A DNA stretch of 64,000 nt, from assembly GCF_051967575.1 (NCBI RefSeq), contig NZ_JBQCJW010000002.1, positions 62,001-126,000 of the forward strand, written 5' to 3'. The DNA is from Solibacillus silvestris_B (GTDB lineage: Bacteria > Bacillota > Bacilli > Bacillales_A > Planococcaceae). Positions 24,939 to 33,698 of the stretch are shown here, in pieces. Under the pieces are notes generated by a model. That model ran no database searches, was not told the origin of the DNA, and was given only the letters and a program-made list of their open reading frames with translations. Made by a program: the position numbers and the translations under genes. Within the stretch, counting starts at the first letter, position 1; every line of letters starts with the position of its first letter.

Positions 24939-25682
24939 CTAATTGTTGTAATCTATTTTCCCTGTTTCTGCCAACACACGTAACAGCTTAACCTCATGCT
25001 TCGTTAATTGACGGTATTCGCCAGGAGAAAGACCTGTTAAATCCAAAAAAGCAAAGCGTTCGCGTTTTAGCTTTACGACCGGTGTGCCAATCGCTTCAAA
25101 CATGCGTCTCACTTGCCGGTTACGTCCTTCATGAATCGTGATTTCGCAAATTGCTTTGCCCGCCTTTTCATCAAAACTCGTCATGCTTACTTTAGCAGGG
25201 GCTGTTTTCCCATCTTCCAGCTTAATGCCACTTTGGAGCTTCATTAAACCTTGCTTTGTTGGAACACCCTTCACACGGGCAATATAAGTTTTGTCGATCT
25301 TGAATTTCGGATGTGTCATTAAGTTGGAAAATTCGCCGTCATTCGTTAAGAGCAATAGCCCCGTCGTATCATAATCCAAGCGTCCTACAGGGAAAATGCG
25401 CTGGTGTACATGCTTTTTAAAAATATCTGTAACAGTTTTACGACCTTTATCATCTGTCACTGCTGAAATATAGCCACGCGGTTTATATAGCAGGAAGTAT
25501 ACTTTATCTTCTTTCTCCAATTTTACGCCTTCTACTTCAATCGTGTCTGAATTCGACACTTTTGTCCCCAATTCTTTAACAACTGTTCCATTCACTTTTA
25601 CTTTGCCTTCCACGATTAATTGCTCCGCTTTACGTCGTGACGCAACACCTGCATAGGCAATTACTTTTTGTAATCTTTCCAT
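24939..25682 (-). CDS. rluB: 23S rRNA pseudouridine synthase RluB type
   Basis: This 247-residue protein begins with an S4 RNA-binding domain (about 2-60: RLQKVIAYAGVASRRKAEQLI) and continues with the RsuA-family catalytic domain. The catalytic Asp is in GRLDYDTTGLLLLTNDG (about residue 102), and HEGRNRQVRRMFEA is the other hallmark. It modifies a uridine in helix 89/90 region of 23S rRNA. The gene lies just upstream of resA, as in B. subtilis. In B. subtilis spmA and spmB lie between dacB and this gene; here they are replaced by a 261-base gap. Confidence 0.9.
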   Translation of the reverse strand: MERLQKVIAYAGVASRRKAEQLIVEGKVKVNGTVVKELGTKVSNSDTIEVEGVKLEKEDKVYFLLYKPRGYISAVTDDKGRKTVTDIFKKHVHQRIFPVGRLDYDTTGLLLLTNDGEFSNLMTHPKFKIDKTYIARVKGVPTKQGLMKLQSGIKLEDGKTAPAKVSMTSFDEKAGKAICEITIHEGRNRQVRRMFEAIGTPVVKLKRERFAFLDLTGLSPGEYRQLTKHEVKLLRVLAETGKIDYNN

Positions 25683-25707
25683 AAGTTCACCTCATTGATT
25701 GATAAAC

Positions 25708-25745
25708 TGCAAAGACGCATGCTTCTTCAGCATTCGGTCTTTGCA
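25708..25745. terminator. Hairpin between dacB and rluB
   Basis: TGCAAAGAC (25708-25716) pairs with GTCTTTGCA (25737-25745), with a smaller stem inside the loop. T-rich sequence follows only on the plus strand, so its role for the minus-strand genes is unclear. Confidence 0.35.
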
Positions 25746-25943
25746 CTTTTATTTAAATATTGCCAAAAACGCCTGTTCAGCCCCGAATAGCTCGAGGTCC
25801 TGTTTTTCAGCATAATAAACGTTGAGAAAATTAGTTGACTAGTTATCCACAATACGAGCAAGAATAATTCCTTAACGAATAGAAATTATGGCATATTTTT
25901 GTTATTTATTAAAGGTATTTCACTTTTTTGACAATAAGCAGCC

Positions 25944-26918
25944 TTATTTTACTGTCACAAGTTTAGTCTTAATGAGCACATCATCTGCATACAGCAGCCA
26001 TGCACCCCGTCTTGAATCCTTTAAACGCGATACTTTGACGATATGCTGAAAATTTGGACGCTCCTTTTTATGAAGTAGCATTTTAATCGGTTCATCCAGC
26101 TCGATGGAAAGTCCGTTCGCTGCATATTTCCCTTTTTTCACAATTATTTGCTGTTCAAAGTTCTGATCGATAATATCCGCTAAGTTCCGGTGGACATTCC
26201 AATCATTCCCTTCATTTATTGTAACAACTACAAATGATTTTTGTTCCCGTTCAAAATAAGTCGCGAGTGTTCGTCCAGCCACTTTCGTATACCCTGTTTT
26301 TCCAGAAACAGCCCCTGCATTTTCATGCATAAGTCGATGCTTATTTTTCCATTGCCTGCCATCCGAAAATTGCTTTGTTGACGCTATTTTCTTGAACTGC
26401 GGGTGCAGCATCGCAATTTGAAGCATTCTGGCCGTATCGTAGGCAGAGGAGAGATGAGCTTCATTGTGCAGCCCTGTTGGATTTGTAAAGGTTGTTTCAT
26501 GTAATTGATAAAGCTGTGCCTTTTCATTCATTAGCCGAACAAAGCCTTCTACAGATCCACCAACATGTTCCGCCAGTGCAGCAGCCGCATCATTTCCAGA
26601 TTGCATCATCAGGCCATGGAGTAAATAGTCAATTGTATAGGTTTCATTCTCCATCAAGTATATCGACGAGCCTTCCATCATCGCAGCTTCCTTTGAAACC
26701 ACTACCTCATCTGAGAGCTCGCTATTCTCCAATACAATTAAAGCGGTCCAAATTTTCGTTAAACTTGCGATCGGCAGGCGTGCATGCTCATTCGCGCCCA
26801 TTAATGTGCGACCATTTTCCGCATCAATGACAACATAGCTGTTATACGCGGCATCCATTTTCACGGGGGTGCCAAATAATACGAATAAAACAACGACAGA
26901 AACAAACCACTTTCTCAA
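25944..26918 (-). CDS. dacB: D-alanyl-D-alanine carboxypeptidase (DacB-like)
   Basis: This 324-residue exported penicillin-binding protein has a signal peptide (1 to about 23) and the S11 peptidase motifs: SLTK (nucleophile Ser about residue 52), SGN, and KTG in GKTGYTK. After the catalytic domain there is a short C-terminal domain (about 250-324), truncated compared with B. subtilis DacB (382 residues) and without an obvious amphipathic anchor helix. It trims the terminal D-Ala from peptidoglycan stem peptides. By its place beside scpB and rluB it corresponds to the sporulation enzyme DacB, which controls cortex cross-linking; vegetative roles cannot be excluded. Confidence 0.8.
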   Translation of the reverse strand: MRKWFVSVVVLFVLFGTPVKMDAAYNSYVVIDAENGRTLMGANEHARLPIASLTKIWTALIVLENSELSDEVVVSKEAAMMEGSSIYLMENETYTIDYLLHGLMMQSGNDAAAALAEHVGGSVEGFVRLMNEKAQLYQLHETTFTNPTGLHNEAHLSSAYDTARMLQIAMLHPQFKKIASTKQFSDGRQWKNKHRLMHENAGAVSGKTGYTKVAGRTLATYFEREQKSFVVVTINEGNDWNVHRNLADIIDQNFEQQIIVKKGKYAANGLSIELDEPIKMLLHKKERPNFQHIVKVSRLKDSRRGAWLLYADDVLIKTKLVTVK

Positions 26919-26930
26919 AAAGCCACTCCT

Positions 26931-27518
26931 TTAATTTTGGTTAAATGTTTCTTGGAACTTCGTTAAAAATAAATCTGTAGGCTGTTCATCTTCCTGATCG
27001 ATTTCTTCAGGCAATGGCGGCAGTTCATTTATACTTTTCAAACCAAAATAATTTAAGAACTCTTTTGTCGTCCCGTATAAGATTGCCCGACCTGTTCCCT
27101 CTGCCCTTCCTACTTCCTGTACAAGCGCACGTGAAACAAGTGTCGCTATAGGACGCTCACTTTTTACGCCCCGCAAATCTTCAACTTCAGCGCGCGTGAT
27201 CGGCTGCTTATACGCAATAATTGCCAAAACTTCCAAAGAGGCTGCGGTCAATACTTGATTTGTCGGATTTTCGATCAATTTTTTCAGCGTGTCGGCCACT
27301 TCTGGCTTTGTTGTTAATTGATATGTACCAGCAAGCTGTTTCAATGTAATGCCGCGCATCTCCTCTTCATTGTATTGAGATTGGAGCTCACTTAATCCCG
27401 CCTCAATATCCATCGTTTCCACTTCTATATATTGTGCTAGTTGTTTTACTGTCATACCTTCATCACCGGCCACGAATAGCAGTGCCTCAATCCGGCTCAT
27501 TAATTTGTTCGAATTCAT
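26931..27518 (-). CDS. scpB: Segregation and condensation protein B
   Basis: The protein is 195 residues from the ATG at 27518, which has AAGGAGG nine bases upstream; the longer open frame to 27581 is inside scpA and has no site. It has two winged-helix domains, with the typical block ALEVLAIIAYKQPITRAEVEDLRGV. It binds the ScpA-SMC condensin complex to compact and segregate the chromosome. Its start lies 31 bases inside the end of scpA, so translation is probably coupled. Confidence 0.95.
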   Translation of the reverse strand: MNSNKLMSRIEALLFVAGDEGMTVKQLAQYIEVETMDIEAGLSELQSQYNEEEMRGITLKQLAGTYQLTTKPEVADTLKKLIENPTNQVLTAASLEVLAIIAYKQPITRAEVEDLRGVKSERPIATLVSRALVQEVGRAEGTGRAILYGTTKEFLNYFGLKSINELPPLPEEIDQEDEQPTDLFLTKFQETFNQN

Positions 27519-28269
27519 CGCCAATTTCCTCCTTTTGCAGTAACACAGACAGATCATCAAAATTATTTTGCTGCTCGACAAAAATGACTTGGCGCTTCAT
27601 CAGCTCCAATAATGTCAGAAAGGTTAAAACGAGCATCGGTTTATCCTCGACATCAAATAACTGTGAAAACATTACTTTTCCACCTGCATTTTTTATGATC
27701 GATACAACGGAGCGCATTTGCTCCTTCAATGATATTTCTTGTCTAGCAATTCGAGTCGTTAATGGCTTTTTCAATTGTTTGCGTCGCATCAGCTTCTGAA
27801 ATGCGCTTAACATATCGTATACATTCACGTTTTGATCGAAAAGCGCTAACTGCTCATCCGGCATATATTCGGATAAGTCCGCCGGCGCTTTCGTGAATAC
27901 TTGCCCTCGTTCACTTTCCAATTCCTGTAGTTGTACGGCTGCCTCTTTATATTTTTTATATTCGATTAAACGCGCGACAAGCTCTTCGCGCGGATCGACT
28001 TCATCGATTTCTATTTCCCCTGCTTCAATCTCGCCTTCGTTAATCGGGATGAGCATGCGGCTTTTAATCGCCAGCAATGTCGCCGCCATAACCAAATATT
28101 CACTTGCTTCATTTAATTCCAATGTTTGCATCGCATGAATATGATCGATATACTGCTCCGTCAGCTCTGCCATAGGAATATCGTATATATCAATTTCCAA
28201 GCGATGAATTAAATGCAATAATAAATCTAGAGGTCCGCTAAAGGCATCTAGCTTTACTTCATAAGACAT
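27487..28269 (-). CDS. scpA: Segregation and condensation protein A (kleisin)
   Basis: This 260-residue kleisin bridges the two SMC heads. The N-terminal block FSGPLDLLLHLIHRLEIDIYDIPMAELTEQY (in parts, residues 10-40) is diagnostic. A helical middle follows, and a C-terminal winged helix (about residues 180-250). It overlaps scpB, forming the usual scpA-scpB pair. The divergent gene upstream is ypuF, as in Bacillus the neighbour of scpA, though here on the opposite strand. Confidence 0.95.
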   Translation of the reverse strand: MSYEVKLDAFSGPLDLLLHLIHRLEIDIYDIPMAELTEQYIDHIHAMQTLELNEASEYLVMAATLLAIKSRMLIPINEGEIEAGEIEIDEVDPREELVARLIEYKKYKEAAVQLQELESERGQVFTKAPADLSEYMPDEQLALFDQNVNVYDMLSAFQKLMRRKQLKKPLTTRIARQEISLKEQMRSVVSIIKNAGGKVMFSQLFDVEDKPMLVLTFLTLLELMKRQVIFVEQQNNFDDLSVLLQKEEIGDEFEQINEPD

Positions 28270-28422
28270 AAAATACCACCTGTTTCGTTTAAGTCGAAAA
28301 TTATCTTTTTCATGTAATTTGCGCTATGATTAAAAATCCGTTCTGCCTATCATTAAATTCGCCATGATTCAACAAAATACCGCAGAACCTACTTAAATAA
28401 GTATAGAGGAAAGGTGACCACA

Positions 28423-28923
28423 ATGCATCCTTTGTTTCATCCACTGTTTGTCGATTATTGCGCATATTTTAATGGCAATGATGACTATTTTGAATGCCAT
28501 GAAGTTTTAGAGGAATACTGGAAGGAAATTGCCCCAAGCCAAAAGCTCCACCCGCTCGTAGGCTATGTACAGCTTGCGACGGGTATGTATCATTGGAGAC
28601 GGGGAAACTTTTCTGGTGCAAAGCGTATGTTGGGCAAAGCCATTTCAAACTTTGAACATAATAGGGAAAGCGAGTTCTTCGATTTCGTCGATTTGGAAGA
28701 ATTGCATCCGACAATGAAATTGCATCTGCAAAAAATAGAGGCAAATACACCATTTACCCGCTTTTCACTTCCTATTGAAAACGGGAAGCTGCTAAAATCC
28801 GTGGAAGATAAAATAAAATTGCTCCCCCCATTGGATCCGCACTTTATTTTCAATAAACATATGCTTCGGGATCGTTCAGAAATACTCGAAGCAAGAGAAT
28901 TTAAAAAAAGAAGCCGACTATAA
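28423..28923 (+). CDS. DUF309 family protein (YpuF-like)
   Basis: The protein is 166 residues from the ATG at 28423, which follows AAAGGTG at six bases; a GTG nine bases earlier is too close to the site. The DUF309 signature is visible: YFECHEVLEEYWKE (residues 21-34) with later GYVQLATGMYHWRRGN. This small helical, probably metal-binding family is of unknown function. It lies between scpA and ribT as in B. subtilis, but runs opposite to both and converges with ribT at a one-base gap. Confidence 0.85.
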   Translation: MHPLFHPLFVDYCAYFNGNDDYFECHEVLEEYWKEIAPSQKLHPLVGYVQLATGMYHWRRGNFSGAKRMLGKAISNFEHNRESEFFDFVDLEELHPTMKLHLQKIEANTPFTRFSLPIENGKLLKSVEDKIKLLPPLDPHFIFNKHMLRDRSEILEAREFKKRSRL

Positions 28924-28924
28924 G

Positions 28925-29284
28925 CTAGTCTGCTTCTTTTAATATAGGTATACATTTTTGGACAAATGCACTTGTATCATCGTTTGCCTGAATATGTTCA
29001 TATCCCATGTCCTGAAGCTCTTGTAGCATCTCCAATGCGACACCTTCTCCGCGGTAGGATGGTATAACGGTAATATGTTGAATGATCGCGGTCTTCTCTT
29101 CTTCCACAATCCCTACCGTCCCTACATATTCATCACCCTTTTTCCATAAATACAGTGTCCAATTTTCATTTTGGTCATATTGTTGAATGGTTTCCATTAA
29201 GCGTTTAATGTCTTTTTCCTGCGGCATTAACGAAATTAATCCCATTGCGATTTTTTCAAGTGCTTTTTTATATCGAACTAACAT
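28925..29284 (-). CDS. ribT: GNAT N-acetyltransferase RibT
   Basis: The protein is 119 residues from the ATG at 29284, eight bases after GAGGGA. The start MLVRYKKALEKIAMGLISLMP and the acetyl-CoA-binding VIPSYRGEGVALEML match B. subtilis RibT, encoded next to the riboflavin operon and close to ypuF and scpA. The riboflavin biosynthesis genes are not here, so RibT is a stand-alone remnant of that neighbourhood. Its substrate is not known. Confidence 0.85.
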   Translation of the reverse strand: MLVRYKKALEKIAMGLISLMPQEKDIKRLMETIQQYDQNENWTLYLWKKGDEYVGTVGIVEEEKTAIIQHITVIPSYRGEGVALEMLQELQDMGYEHIQANDDTSAFVQKCIPILKEAD

Positions 29285-29366
29285 TTTCACATTCCCTCAA
29301 TTCTACCATTGCAAATCCTATCAAAAGATTGAACGAATTGCAATAACACAATTTTCCAATGTTTAA

Positions 29367-29404
29367 CTTCTTTCAGCCTGTGTTCAAGCACTGGCTGAAA
29401 GAAG
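29367..29404. repeat. Perfect 12-bp inverted repeat
   Basis: CTTCTTTCAGCC (29367-29378) pairs with GGCTGAAAGAAG (29393-29404) around a 14-base loop, in the gap between ribT and the 37-residue ORF. There is no T-run on either strand, so it is not a standard terminator. Confidence 0.6.
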
Positions 29405-29485
29405 CTAAAGCCTCCGACGAATGTCACAAATTCGCATTCTAACACAATTACCCCAAGGCGTAATTGATTGTAAAAGGCACTTATA

Positions 29486-29599
29486 CTAGTTTGTAAATTG
29501 ATAAATTAGCGGACTGATAATGTAGATAAAAATGAGCGACCAAACAGTAATCCCAAGTAGCAGGCCGATACCCCATTTTGCTTGCTTCGATAATTTCAA
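29486..29599 (-). CDS. 37-residue membrane protein downstream of lysA
   Basis: A TTG at 29599 starts a 37-codon frame ending in TAG at 29486-29488. AAGGGTG lies eight bases upstream, overlapping the lysA stop, and the gene begins seven bases after lysA ends. The product starts with basic residues (KLSKQAKW) and then has one strong membrane helix (about residues 9-32) with a short tail. The ribosome binding site, spacing and hydrophobic pattern support it as a real small protein cotranscribed with lysA. No family is recognised. Confidence 0.6.
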   Translation of the reverse strand: MKLSKQAKWGIGLLLGITVWSLIFIYIISPLIYQFTN

Positions 29600-29606
29600 C
29601 GATTAT

Positions 29607-30923
29607 TCACCCTTTTTTTAATGTTAACGGCAGATCATTTATGACAAGATCCTCATAGCTTTCGCGTTTAATGGCTAATTGATGTTCGCCATTTTCAACG
29701 AATACAACAGCAGGCCTTGGAATCCGGTTGTAGTTTGATGCCATGGAATAACCATATGCGCCTGTACAGAACATCGCTAATATATCACCTGTTTCAGCCT
29801 TTTGCAATGCCGCATCAACAATGAGTTTATCCCCTGACTCACATAGCTTGCCCGCAACAGTATATGTACTAGTTTTTGCGTCATTTGCTTTGTTGGCAAT
29901 AATCGCTTCATATTTTGCATCGTATAGTGCGGGGCGTATATTATCGCTCATTCCCCCATCAACTGCAATATATTCTCGCACACTAGGCACTGTTTTTTGT
30001 GAACCAATTGTATAAAGTGATGTACCTGCGTCTCCTACTAAAGAACGACCTGGCTCAATCCAAATTTCCGGCATCGCCATATTGAGTTCGGCACTTTCGG
30101 CTTGCACTGTTCGAATCATATCCGCTACATATTCATGTGGCTCAAGTGGTCTGTCCTCTTCTGTATAACGAATGCCAAAGCCGCCGCCTAAGTTTAAAAC
30201 TTGCGTTTCAAAGCCATGTTGTTCTTTCCACGCTCCCATTTTCTGCATTACTTTGCCCGCCGCCAAACTGAAGCCTTCTGTTTCAAAAATTTGGGAGCCG
30301 ATATGGCAATGTAAGCCTAATAGCTCGATGTATTCATCGATTGCTACTTGCCTAAATGCCTCATCAGCTTGTCCATTGTTTAAGTCAAAGCCAAATTTTG
30401 AATCCGCCTGGCCCGTCGTAATAAAATCATGTGTATGTGCTTCAACACCCGGTGTTACACGCAGTAGAATTTTCATTTTTCGTTTTTTTTGTTGTGCTAA
30501 TTGCTTAATGCAAGAAATCTCATAAAAATTGTCGACTACGATACATCCGATGCCTGTTTCAAATGCCAACTCAAGTTCAGCCATTGATTTATTGTTGCCG
30601 TGGAAATGGATTCGCTCTGCCGGGAATCCTGCTTTAATAGCTGTGAAAAGCTCGCCGCCCGACACGACATCCAGCGATAGATTTTCCTGTGCTGCCAATT
30701 GATATGCCGCGACGCATGCAAATGCTTTTGATGCATACGCGACTTGCGCTGGTACACCTAGCTTTTCAAAAGTATCGATGAAGCCGCGTGCACGTTTACG
30801 AATGAGTGCCGCATCATAAACGAATAATGGTGTACCATATTTTTTTGCAAGTTCAATCGTATCAACTCCGCCAATTGTCAAATGGCCTTGGTCATTAATT
30901 TGTTGTGTTCCGTATAAGTGCAT
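29607..30923 (-). CDS. lysA: Diaminopimelate decarboxylase
   Basis: The protein is 438 residues from the ATG at 30923, six bases after GGGGAG. It is a PLP-dependent alanine-racemase-fold decarboxylase that makes L-lysine from meso-diaminopimelate. The PLP lysine is in VAYASKAFAC (about residue 60), the phosphate loop in LNLGGGFGIRY, and the C-terminal catalytic residues in LCESGDKL and FCTGAYGYSMASNYN. It lies downstream of spoVAF as in Bacillus. No lysine riboswitch is visible in the 103 bases upstream. Confidence 0.96.
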   Translation of the reverse strand: MHLYGTQQINDQGHLTIGGVDTIELAKKYGTPLFVYDAALIRKRARGFIDTFEKLGVPAQVAYASKAFACVAAYQLAAQENLSLDVVSGGELFTAIKAGFPAERIHFHGNNKSMAELELAFETGIGCIVVDNFYEISCIKQLAQQKKRKMKILLRVTPGVEAHTHDFITTGQADSKFGFDLNNGQADEAFRQVAIDEYIELLGLHCHIGSQIFETEGFSLAAGKVMQKMGAWKEQHGFETQVLNLGGGFGIRYTEEDRPLEPHEYVADMIRTVQAESAELNMAMPEIWIEPGRSLVGDAGTSLYTIGSQKTVPSVREYIAVDGGMSDNIRPALYDAKYEAIIANKANDAKTSTYTVAGKLCESGDKLIVDAALQKAETGDILAMFCTGAYGYSMASNYNRIPRPAVVFVENGEHQLAIKRESYEDLVINDLPLTLKKG

Positions 30924-31026
30924 TGTGTTCTCCCCTAACTTTAGCTTATCCGCGCTAATATTCTCAAAAATCACAAAATATCATATGAGAACTTTAACAT
31001 AGGAGACACGCTCATGCAATGTGTGT

Positions 31027-32469
31027 TCATGCCCGTTTTCGCTGTTTCGCGCCGACTACAAACGGTCTTAGTGCATCCTCTGACATCGGCGTACGAATAA
31101 TGACACGGAAAAACGCTTTCGGGAAAAACGGAACGAGCGGCCATAAATACGGGACATTCATCGGCTTTAGCGAACATAAATAAGTGAAAAGCAGGAATAC
31201 TCCGATAAAGAACCCATTTATGCCAAATAACGCTGTTGCCGATAAAAGCAATAGACGGAACACTTTCACGGAAATGCTCAGCTCATAATTCGGTATCGCA
31301 AATGTGAAGATTGCCGTAACCGCTGTATATAATACAACTTCGCTTGAAAATAACCCGACGTCGATCGCAATTTGGCCGATGATAATCCCCGCAATCAACC
31401 CCATTGCCGTTGATAATGGTGTCGGCGTATGAATCGCGGCAATCCGTAAATATTCTATTCCGATATCTGCGATCAGTATTTGCAGAAACAGCGGTATTTC
31501 ACTTTTTTCACTTAAGCCTATAAACGCCAAACTTTTAGGGAGAAGCTCGGGATTCGTGGCAAGCAAATACCAAAAAGGCAGCAGCACAAAACTTAAAAAC
31601 ACCGCTCCAAATCTCAGTAAACGCATCATTGTACCAACTAATGGTGCTTGCCGGTATTCCTCAGCATGCTGCAGTAAATGGAACATCGTAACCGGAATAA
31701 GCATAACCGACGGCGATGTATCGACAAGAATCGCAATATGTCCTTCCAATATATGTGCTGCTACAATGTCCGGCCGCTCTGTATAACGAACGAAAGGCAA
31801 TGGATGGAATTTCTGCTTGAACAGCCATTCCTCCAACGATTTATCGCTCATCGTCAGCCCATCATGCTTAATTTGATGAAGCCGTTCAATCAGCCAATGC
31901 AAATGTGACTCATTGACTAAATCGCTCATATAAGAAATAACGACGTCAGTTTTGCCATATGTCGAAACATGGTACATTTCAAACCTTAGCTTTTCGCTTC
32001 GCAATCTTCGGCGTATCAATGCCGTGTTTTGTATAATATTTTCCGCAAAACCATCTCTTGAGCCGCGAATGACTTTTTCATTATCGGGCTCTTCAGGGTT
32101 GCGTCCAGGATAATTGCGGAATTCAGCTAAATAGCAAAAGCCGCTTTTTGTGACGAATCCTACCCTTCCGCTTAAAATACCGAGCATAAAATCCTCGATT
32201 GATTTCGCTTCGTCTACCCCAAAATAATTGAAATGGGCATGAAAATATTCCTGCTCATCCGTAATGTCTTCTTCTTGCTCCCATTGTAGATTAGCTAGGA
32301 TTTCCGTCAAGCTTTCCCCATTGATGAGACCGCTCACATATACCGTTAAGGCCGGCAGATTCTTGATCGTTATTTCCTTAATACAAAGATCAAATGTTTT
32401 TTCCGGCTGGAATTGTGATTGTAAAAACCCTTCTGCAATTTCCTTAGATGTAAAAAGCTGATTTGTCAT
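31027..32469 (-). CDS. spoVAF: SpoVAF, GerA-family spore membrane protein
   Basis: This 480-residue protein of the GerA/SpoVAF family has a large N-terminal hydrophilic domain (1 to about 270) with the family blocks ILSGRVGFV and LVDTSPSVMLIP, then five or so membrane segments (about residues 285-445). In B. subtilis SpoVAF is the last product of the seven-gene spoVA operon that lies after sigF. Here its ATG overlaps the sigF stop (ATGA) and no spoVAA-spoVAE genes lie between, so it is cotranscribed and coupled directly with sigF. It probably acts in spore germination. Confidence 0.88.
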   Translation of the reverse strand: MTNQLFTSKEIAEGFLQSQFQPEKTFDLCIKEITIKNLPALTVYVSGLINGESLTEILANLQWEQEEDITDEQEYFHAHFNYFGVDEAKSIEDFMLGILSGRVGFVTKSGFCYLAEFRNYPGRNPEEPDNEKVIRGSRDGFAENIIQNTALIRRRLRSEKLRFEMYHVSTYGKTDVVISYMSDLVNESHLHWLIERLHQIKHDGLTMSDKSLEEWLFKQKFHPLPFVRYTERPDIVAAHILEGHIAILVDTSPSVMLIPVTMFHLLQHAEEYRQAPLVGTMMRLLRFGAVFLSFVLLPFWYLLATNPELLPKSLAFIGLSEKSEIPLFLQILIADIGIEYLRIAAIHTPTPLSTAMGLIAGIIIGQIAIDVGLFSSEVVLYTAVTAIFTFAIPNYELSISVKVFRLLLLSATALFGINGFFIGVFLLFTYLCSLKPMNVPYLWPLVPFFPKAFFRVIIRTPMSEDALRPFVVGAKQRKRA

Positions 32470-33245
32470 TTGTTCACCGGCTTACTCATATTTGATAAGT
32501 CCATCCATGTTTTCAATTGCGCCAAAATCTTCTTTTCCAGCCTCGATACTTGCACTTGCGATATACCGAGCCGTTCCGCGATTTCAGTTTGGGTCAAATC
32601 CAAATAATATCGAAAATAAATGATGGACTGCTCCCGCTTTCCTAATCGTTTCAGCATATCCTTCAATGGCACGTAATCAAACGCCAACTCGGATTTATCG
32701 TCCCGCATTTGATCCATCAATGTAATCGAATCCCCATCATTTTCAAATAGCTGGTCATGCAAGCTTGCAGGGTCGCGCATCGCATCTGATGCCAATAAAA
32801 TATCCTCTTGCGACACTTGCAGCATATCGGCCAGCTCTGCAATGGAAGGGGGTTTTTCGTTTGTTTTCAAATAATCATCTGTTACATGCCGAATTTTAAA
32901 ATTCAGCTCACGTATAGAACGACTTACCTTCACCATGCCATCATCTCTTAGGAAGCGTTGGATCTCACCGATAATCATCGGCACTGCATATGTGGAAAAT
33001 TTCACTTCATAGGACAAATCAAATTTGTCAATTGACTTCATTAAGCCGATACAGCCTATTTGAAACAAATCCTCGAGTTCAACACCTCTTGATGCAAAGC
33101 GTTGAACGATAGACCAAACAAGTCTAGTGTTTCCTTCAATCATCGTTTTTCTCGCAACTTGATCGCCAGCTTGTGACTTTGCGATTAGCTCGCGCATATA
33201 CGCCTGTGTTAATAACGTTTCAGATGACTGTTCTATGTTCCCCAT
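32466..33245 (-). CDS. sigF: Forespore sigma factor SigF
   Basis: This 259-residue sigma-70 factor has region 2 (LEDLFQIGCIGLMKSIDKFD, YEVKFSTYAVPMIIGEIQRFLRDDGMVKVSRS), region 3 and region 4 (LTQTEIAERLGISQVQVSRLEKKIL). SigF drives early forespore transcription and is held inactive by SpoIIAB. The ATG has AAGGGG directly against it, an unusually short spacing, so translation is probably coupled to spoIIAB, which ends 12 bases upstream. The stop overlaps the spoVAF start. Confidence 0.96.
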   Translation of the reverse strand: MGNIEQSSETLLTQAYMRELIAKSQAGDQVARKTMIEGNTRLVWSIVQRFASRGVELEDLFQIGCIGLMKSIDKFDLSYEVKFSTYAVPMIIGEIQRFLRDDGMVKVSRSIRELNFKIRHVTDDYLKTNEKPPSIAELADMLQVSQEDILLASDAMRDPASLHDQLFENDGDSITLMDQMRDDKSELAFDYVPLKDMLKRLGKREQSIIYFRYYLDLTQTEIAERLGISQVQVSRLEKKILAQLKTWMDLSNMSKPVNK

Positions 33246-33257
33246 CCCCTTATTTCG

Positions 33258-33698
33258 TTATGTCACGAGTGTCCCCACCGGCAAAATTTGTTTCGTAAAT
33301 GTTACGATTGTGCCTTGTCCGACCATGGATTCTACCTGCAAAAAGTCTGAGAAGCTTTCCATAATCGTGAAGCCCATTCCCGAACGTTCTAGCTCCGGCT
33401 TTGTCGTATATAAAGGTTCACGTGCTTGTTCGATATTTTCGATGCCGCAGCCTTCATCTTTAATCGTCACGCTAATTTCAGCTCCGTAACGAACCGCATG
33501 GACAGTAATCACCCCATTTGGATTGTTTGCATAGCCATGAATGATGGCATTCGATACAGCTTCTGATACGATCGTTTTACATTCCGAAAGCTCTTCTATT
33601 GTCGGGTCGAGCTGCGCCATAAAGCTTGTAACCGCAATTCGTGCCAACCCTTCATTTTCACTGCGCGCCAAAAAAGTTAGCGTCATTTCGTTATCCAT
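33258..33698 (-). CDS. spoIIAB: Anti-sigma-F factor and kinase SpoIIAB
   Basis: The protein is 146 residues, the same length as in B. subtilis, from the ATG at 33698, seven bases after GAGGGGG. It is a GHKL-type serine kinase with the ATP boxes EAVSNAIIHGY, DEGCGIENIEQA and ERSGMGFTIM. It binds SigF, and phosphorylates SpoIIAA. Its start overlaps the end of spoIIAA by 16 bases. Confidence 0.96.
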   Translation of the reverse strand: MDNEMTLTFLARSENEGLARIAVTSFMAQLDPTIEELSECKTIVSEAVSNAIIHGYANNPNGVITVHAVRYGAEISVTIKDEGCGIENIEQAREPLYTTKPELERSGMGFTIMESFSDFLQVESMVGQGTIVTFTKQILPVGTLVT

